Assembly: GCF_018853815.1 (NCBI RefSeq)
Contig: NZ_JAAOMP010000067.1
Location: forward strand, 1-46,638
Reading direction: 5' to 3'
DNA length: 46,638 nucleotides
Origin: Acidithiobacillus sulfurivorans
GTDB taxonomy: Bacteria; Pseudomonadota; Gammaproteobacteria; Acidithiobacillales; Acidithiobacillaceae
Shown here in pieces: positions 43,568 to 46,638 of the stretch. Each line of letters opens with the position of its first letter. The stretch's first letter is position 1. The position numbers and the translations under genes were made by a program. The notes beneath the pieces were generated by a model. That model was not told where the DNA came from and ran no database searches. It saw only the letters and a list, made by a program, of their open reading frames with translations.

Positions 43568-43666
43568 TAACATAAAACATTCTTCAACACCTGAACCCCA
43601 GGGTCGCGTCCATGTCCAAGAGTTTCAGGCTGTAAACCATCGCGGCTTCGCCGCAAGGAGTGGCAA

Positions 43667-45601
43667 ATGGCGTTATTCGACCGTTATCAAGAGCGTTTTC
43701 TGCAACAGCAGGAAGTCACCCTTTCCTTGGATGCTTATCTGGATCTCTGTGCCCGTGAACCCATGGCCTATGCCAGCGCTGCAGAACGTATGCTGGCCGC
43801 CATCGGCGAGCCGCAGATGATCGACACTCAGGCTGATCCCCGACTGTCGCGGATATTCATGAATCGAAAGTTGCTCACCTATCCGGCTTTCAAGGATTTT
43901 TTCGGCATTGAAGATGTTGTCGAAAACCTAGTGGCCTATTTCCGTCATGCCGCGCAAGGACTGGAAGAACGCAAGCAGATTCTCTACCTGCTGGGTCCGG
44001 TAGGGGCTGCCAAATCTTCTTTGGCTGAGCGTTTGAAGACCTTGATGGAGCAGTATCCCATTTATTGTCTCGCTGCCAACGGCAAGGTTTCGCCTCTTTA
44101 CGAATCGCCTTTGGGTTTGTTTGATCGTGATGAAGATGGCCCCATACTGGAGGATCGTTTTGGTATTCCCCGTCGCGCCCTGAATGGCGTGATGTCTCCC
44201 TGGGCGGCCAAACGCTTGCGCGAATTTGGCGGCGACATCCGTCAATTCACGGTGCAGCGCCTGATGCCATCACAACTGCATCAAATCGGCATCACCAAGG
44301 TGGAGCCCGGTGACGAGAATAATCAGGATATATCCAGCCTGGTGGGCAAAGTGGACATTCGCAAACTGGAAGATTTTTCCCAGGATGATCCCGATGCCTA
44401 CTCCTACGCGGGTGGCCTGAATGTCGCCACCCAGGGCGTTCTCGAATTCGTGGAAATGTTCAAGGCGCCGATCAAGATGCTGCATCCACTGCTGACCGCC
44501 ACCCAGGAGGGCACCTACAATGGTACCGAGGGCTTTGGTGCCCTGCCTTTTCAGGGCATTATCCTGGCCCACAGCAACGAATCGGAATGGTCCGCTTTCC
44601 GCAACAACAAGCGGAATGAGGCCTTTCTTGACCGGGTATATATTGTCAAGGTGCCCTACTGCCTGCGGGTCACGGAAGAAACCCGCATCTACCATAAACT
44701 GCTGGAAAGCAGCGCCCTCAGTGACGCCCCTTGCGCACCCGACACCATGGACATGCTGGCGCGTTTTTCAGTGCTCAGCCGTCTCAAAGAGCCGGGCAAC
44801 AGCAGTCTCTGGTCCAAAATGGAAATCTACGACGGTAAATCATTGAAAGACAAGGATCCCAAGGCCAAAAGTCTGCAGGAATACCGGGATGCTGCCGGCG
44901 TAGATGAAGGCATGGATGGCATTTCTACCCGTTTTGCCTACAAAATCATGTCGCGCACTTTCAATTTTGACAGTGATGAAGTGGCTGCCAATCCCGTCCA
45001 TCTGCTGCACGTACTGGAAACGCAAATCCGCGCCGAACAGTTCCCGGCGGAAACTGAATCCCATTATCTGGCCTTTCTGAAAACCGAACTGGCGCCTCGC
45101 TATGCCGAATTTCTGGGACTGGAAATCCAGAAAGCCTATCTCGAAAGTTATGGGGATTACGGTCAGAATCTTTTTGATCGTTACATTCAATATGCGGACT
45201 TCTGGCTCCAGGATACAGAATTCCGTGACCCCGACACCGGTCAACTCATGGATCGCGGCCTTCTGAACGAAGAACTGGAAAAAATCGAGAAACCGGCGGG
45301 CATTGCCAATCCCAAGGACTTCCGCAATGAAGTGGTCAATTTTGTCCTGCGGGTAAAAGCTTCCAATGATGGGATCAGCCCTTCCTGGACCAGCTATGAA
45401 AAACTGCGTGCGGTTATCGAAAAGAAAATGTTTGCCAATACCGAAGACCTCTTGCCGGTGATTTCCTTCGGTAAAAAAAGTTCTTCCGACGACGAGCGGA
45501 AACATCAGGATTTTGTCGCGCGCATGACCCGAAAAGGCTACACGGAAAAACAGGTACGCCTGCTGGTGGACTGGTATATGCGTTATCGTAAACACCACTA
45601 A
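43667..45601 (+). CDS. prkA: PrkA-family serine protein kinase / AAA protein
   Basis: 644-aa protein, the YeaG/PrkA family. The N-terminal AAA region carries a modified Walker A, LLGPVGAAKSSLAERL (about 107-122), and the conserved DPRLSRIFMNRKLLTYPAFKDFFGIEDVVENLVAYF before it. Later family blocks are ANGKVSPLYESPLGLFD, IPRRALNGVMSPWAAKRL, AYSYAGGLNVATQGVLEFVEMFKAPIKMLHPLLTATQEG and HSNESEW. The C-terminal third holds the PrkA domain. Kinase activity is reported for family members; physiological targets are unclear. In Escherichia coli the homologue yeaG belongs to the NtrC/sigma-54 response, matching the promoter here. No yeaH or spoVR homologue follows. Confidence 0.95.
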   Translation: MALFDRYQERFLQQQEVTLSLDAYLDLCAREPMAYASAAERMLAAIGEPQMIDTQADPRLSRIFMNRKLLTYPAFKDFFGIEDVVENLVAYFRHAAQGLEERKQILYLLGPVGAAKSSLAERLKTLMEQYPIYCLAANGKVSPLYESPLGLFDRDEDGPILEDRFGIPRRALNGVMSPWAAKRLREFGGDIRQFTVQRLMPSQLHQIGITKVEPGDENNQDISSLVGKVDIRKLEDFSQDDPDAYSYAGGLNVATQGVLEFVEMFKAPIKMLHPLLTATQEGTYNGTEGFGALPFQGIILAHSNESEWSAFRNNKRNEAFLDRVYIVKVPYCLRVTEETRIYHKLLESSALSDAPCAPDTMDMLARFSVLSRLKEPGNSSLWSKMEIYDGKSLKDKDPKAKSLQEYRDAAGVDEGMDGISTRFAYKIMSRTFNFDSDEVAANPVHLLHVLETQIRAEQFPAETESHYLAFLKTELAPRYAEFLGLEIQKAYLESYGDYGQNLFDRYIQYADFWLQDTEFRDPDTGQLMDRGLLNEELEKIEKPAGIANPKDFRNEVVNFVLRVKASNDGISPSWTSYEKLRAVIEKKMFANTEDLLPVISFGKKSSSDDERKHQDFVARMTRKGYTEKQVRLLVDWYMRYRKHH

Positions 45602-45631
45602 AATTCGGGGCATCTGATCCTTCTGAACCCT

Positions 45632-45657
45632 ATGCCCGCGCCTGCGGGCATTATTTT
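45632..45657 (+). terminator. Rho-independent terminator after prkA
   Basis: Perfect 8-bp stem ATGCCCGC / GCGGGCAT with a 4-nt loop, followed by TATTTT. It separates prkA from the amtB promoter region and shows that prkA is a single-gene unit. Confidence 0.88.
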
Positions 45658-45670
45658 ACCCTGAAACCGC

Positions 45671-45687
45671 TGCACCATATTGGTGCA
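45671..45687. promoter_or_regulatory. NtrC binding site before amtB
   Basis: TGCACCATATTGGTGCA: exact TGCAC-N7-GTGCA and the most symmetrical of the four sites (CCA...TGG extends the arms). It is about 65-80 bp upstream of the sigma-54 promoter. Confidence 0.92.
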
Positions 45688-45749
45688 CATTTTCGATGAT
45701 TTGCTCCCTCTCCTGGCTCAAAAGACCTCTATTCGTTGTTTTTAATGGC

Positions 45750-45765
45750 TTGCACGGTTTTTGCT
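45750..45765 (+). promoter_or_regulatory. Sigma-54 promoter of amtB
   Basis: TTGCACGGTTTTTGCT: -12 TTGCT and correct spacing; the -24 element has T for the first G of GG (TTGCACG against TGGCACG). Expected start about 45776, 49 bp before the amtB ATG. Confidence 0.75.
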
Positions 45766-45824
45766 AAACCAAATTGCACACACGGGGCATTCAGCCTCAG
45801 AAACGATGGAAAACAAGGAGCGAT

Positions 45825-46638
45825 ATGATGAAGAAGGGAGCAAGGCAATACGTATTTCGAGGAACGGCATGGATGGGTGCCCTCGCCCTCCTGGGGAGTC
45901 CGCTGGCAGAGGCAGGCACCAGCACGCCCAGTTTCAATAGTGGGGATACTGCCTGGATGCTGACCTCTACGGCACTGGTGCTGCTCATGACCGTGCCGGG
46001 TCTGGCGTTGTTTTATGCAGGCATGGTCCGCAAAAAAAATGTGCTGGCGACAGCTGCCCAGAGTTTTGCGGTCACGGCGCTGATTTCAGTATTATGGATG
46101 ATGCTGGGATACAGCCTGTCTTTCACCACAGGTAATGCCTTTATGGGGGGCATGAGTCGCTTGTTCCTCAACGGCCTGGGGCTGGATTCGGTCAGCAGTC
46201 TGGCGCCGACCATCCCGGAATCCGTGTACATGACCTTCCAGATGACTTTTGCCATCATCACCCCGGCGCTGATTGTGGGCGCTTTCGCAGAGCGCATGAA
46301 GTTTTCAGCCCTGCTCTGGTTTACCGGTCTGTGGTCCCTGCTGGTCTATGCACCCATCGCCCACATGGTCTGGGGACCCGGCGGCTGGCTGGGCGCCGAT
46401 GGCGTCCTCGACTACGCAGGCGGTACCGTGGTGCACATCAATGCCGGGGTAGCTGGCCTCGTAGCTGCGCTGGTCATGGGCAAGCGGATCGGCTACAAGC
46501 ATGATGCCATGCACCCCAATAATCTCATGTACACCCTGATAGGCGCTTCATTACTGTGGGTAGGCTGGTTTGGATTTAATGCCGGATCTGCGGTCGCGGC
46601 CAGTGATCGGGCAGGCATGGCGCTGGCGGTTACACAGA
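45825..46638 (+). CDS. amtB: Ammonium transporter AmtB, 3' partial
   Basis: High-affinity ammonium channel of the inner membrane, running off the right edge after 271 codons. An N-terminal signal-like segment (GTAWMGALALLGSPLAEAG) precedes the first helices: GDTAWMLTSTALVLLMTVPGLALFYAGMVRKKNVL. The family motifs QMTFAIITPALIVGAFAERMKF (about 145-166), WGPGGWLG, the twin-His region first His (GGTVVHINAGVAGLVAALV) and NLMYTLIGASLLWVGWFGFNAGS are intact. AGGAG lies 4 nt before the ATG at 45825 and 7 nt before the adjacent in-frame ATG at 45828; either may start. No PII (glnK) gene precedes it; it may follow outside the window. Confidence 0.95.
   Translation, partial: MMKKGARQYVFRGTAWMGALALLGSPLAEAGTSTPSFNSGDTAWMLTSTALVLLMTVPGLALFYAGMVRKKNVLATAAQSFAVTALISVLWMMLGYSLSFTTGNAFMGGMSRLFLNGLGLDSVSSLAPTIPESVYMTFQMTFAIITPALIVGAFAERMKFSALLWFTGLWSLLVYAPIAHMVWGPGGWLGADGVLDYAGGTVVHINAGVAGLVAALVMGKRIGYKHDAMHPNNLMYTLIGASLLWVGWFGFNAGSAVAASDRAGMALAVTQ

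Larger units (their letters stand above)
43065..43666 (+). promoter_or_regulatory. 602-bp control region with two sigma-54 promoters, an sRNA candidate and the prkA leader
   Basis: No protein gene. In order: degenerate GTGCA half-sites near 43131, a sigma-54 promoter at 43223, a short predicted transcript ending in a terminator at 43290-43314, an NtrC palindrome at 43442, a second sigma-54 promoter at 43552, and an approximately 88-nt prkA leader. The leader contains a small hairpin (GCGGC-TTC-GCCGC) directly before AAGGAG. Confidence 0.7.

Overview
The window reads as chromosomal DNA of a Gram-negative proteobacterium. The evidence is the rpsP-rimM-trmD-rplS order, ffh, an IspB-type synthase, NtrB/NtrC with sigma-54 promoters, and periplasmic or outer-membrane proteins (HtrA protease, secretin, OmpA domain). 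The gene mix (Tad pili, family-4 uracil glycosylase, an Anbu cluster) and moderate GC would suit an Acidithiobacillus-like autotroph, but that placement is an impression, not a proof.

Layout. (1) 1-3.0 kb: the 3' part of a periplasmic HtrA/DegQ protease, then a convergent unknown protein with a V4R-like C-terminus. (2) 3.0-10.65 kb, minus strand: one long co-directional block, tadB-tadC-DUF192-ffh-rpsP-rimM-trmD-rplS-unknown-xerD. (3) 10.65-22.1 kb, plus strand: the rest of a Tad/Flp pilus locus. It has a LuxR-type regulator, an OmpA-like protein, two Flp-type prepilins (one only 55 aa), three TadE/TadG-like pseudopilins, RcpC/CpaB, the RcpA/CpaC secretin, an FHA-TadA fusion ATPase and a broken terminal ORF. 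This block is AT-richer than its flanks and has two extremely AT-rich intergenic stretches. No TadZ, TadV, RcpB or TadD gene is seen. (4) 22.1-32.4 kb: housekeeping and envelope genes: uracil-DNA glycosylase, DUF4870, Uup ABC-F ATPase, an FtsI-like PBP with two small membrane proteins, a Wzy/O-antigen-ligase-like glycan polymerase with TPRs, a PP0621 protein, tRNA-Pro(CGG), a polyprenyl diphosphate synthase and a FimV/TPR-like membrane protein.

(5) 32.5-46.6 kb is the most interesting part. It carries ntrB-ntrC; the Anbu proteasome-like peptidase; a three-gene operon for a circularly permuted ATP-grasp, an alpha-E protein and a transglutaminase/DUF2126 giant; a Cache-type membrane sensor; PrkA; and the start of amtB. 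Four TGCAC-N7-GTGCA palindromes (NtrC sites) lie in the regions before ntrB/anbu, the ATP-grasp operon, prkA and amtB. Sigma-54 -24/-12 elements with exact GG-N10-GC spacing follow at ntrB, the ATP-grasp operon, prkA and amtB. A fifth sigma-54 promoter at 43223-43238 faces a gene-free stretch ending in a strong terminator about 75 bp downstream. This predicts a roughly 66-nt small RNA with an unpaired CU-rich anti-Shine-Dalgarno segment.

My reading is that this end of the window is a local nitrogen-starvation island. NtrBC would switch on ammonium uptake (AmtB), a stress kinase (PrkA), a peptide ligation/cleavage system around Anbu, and a small RNA that may tune ribosome-binding sites in the same cluster. 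The promoter elements are seen in the sequence; the regulon and the RNA are inferences.
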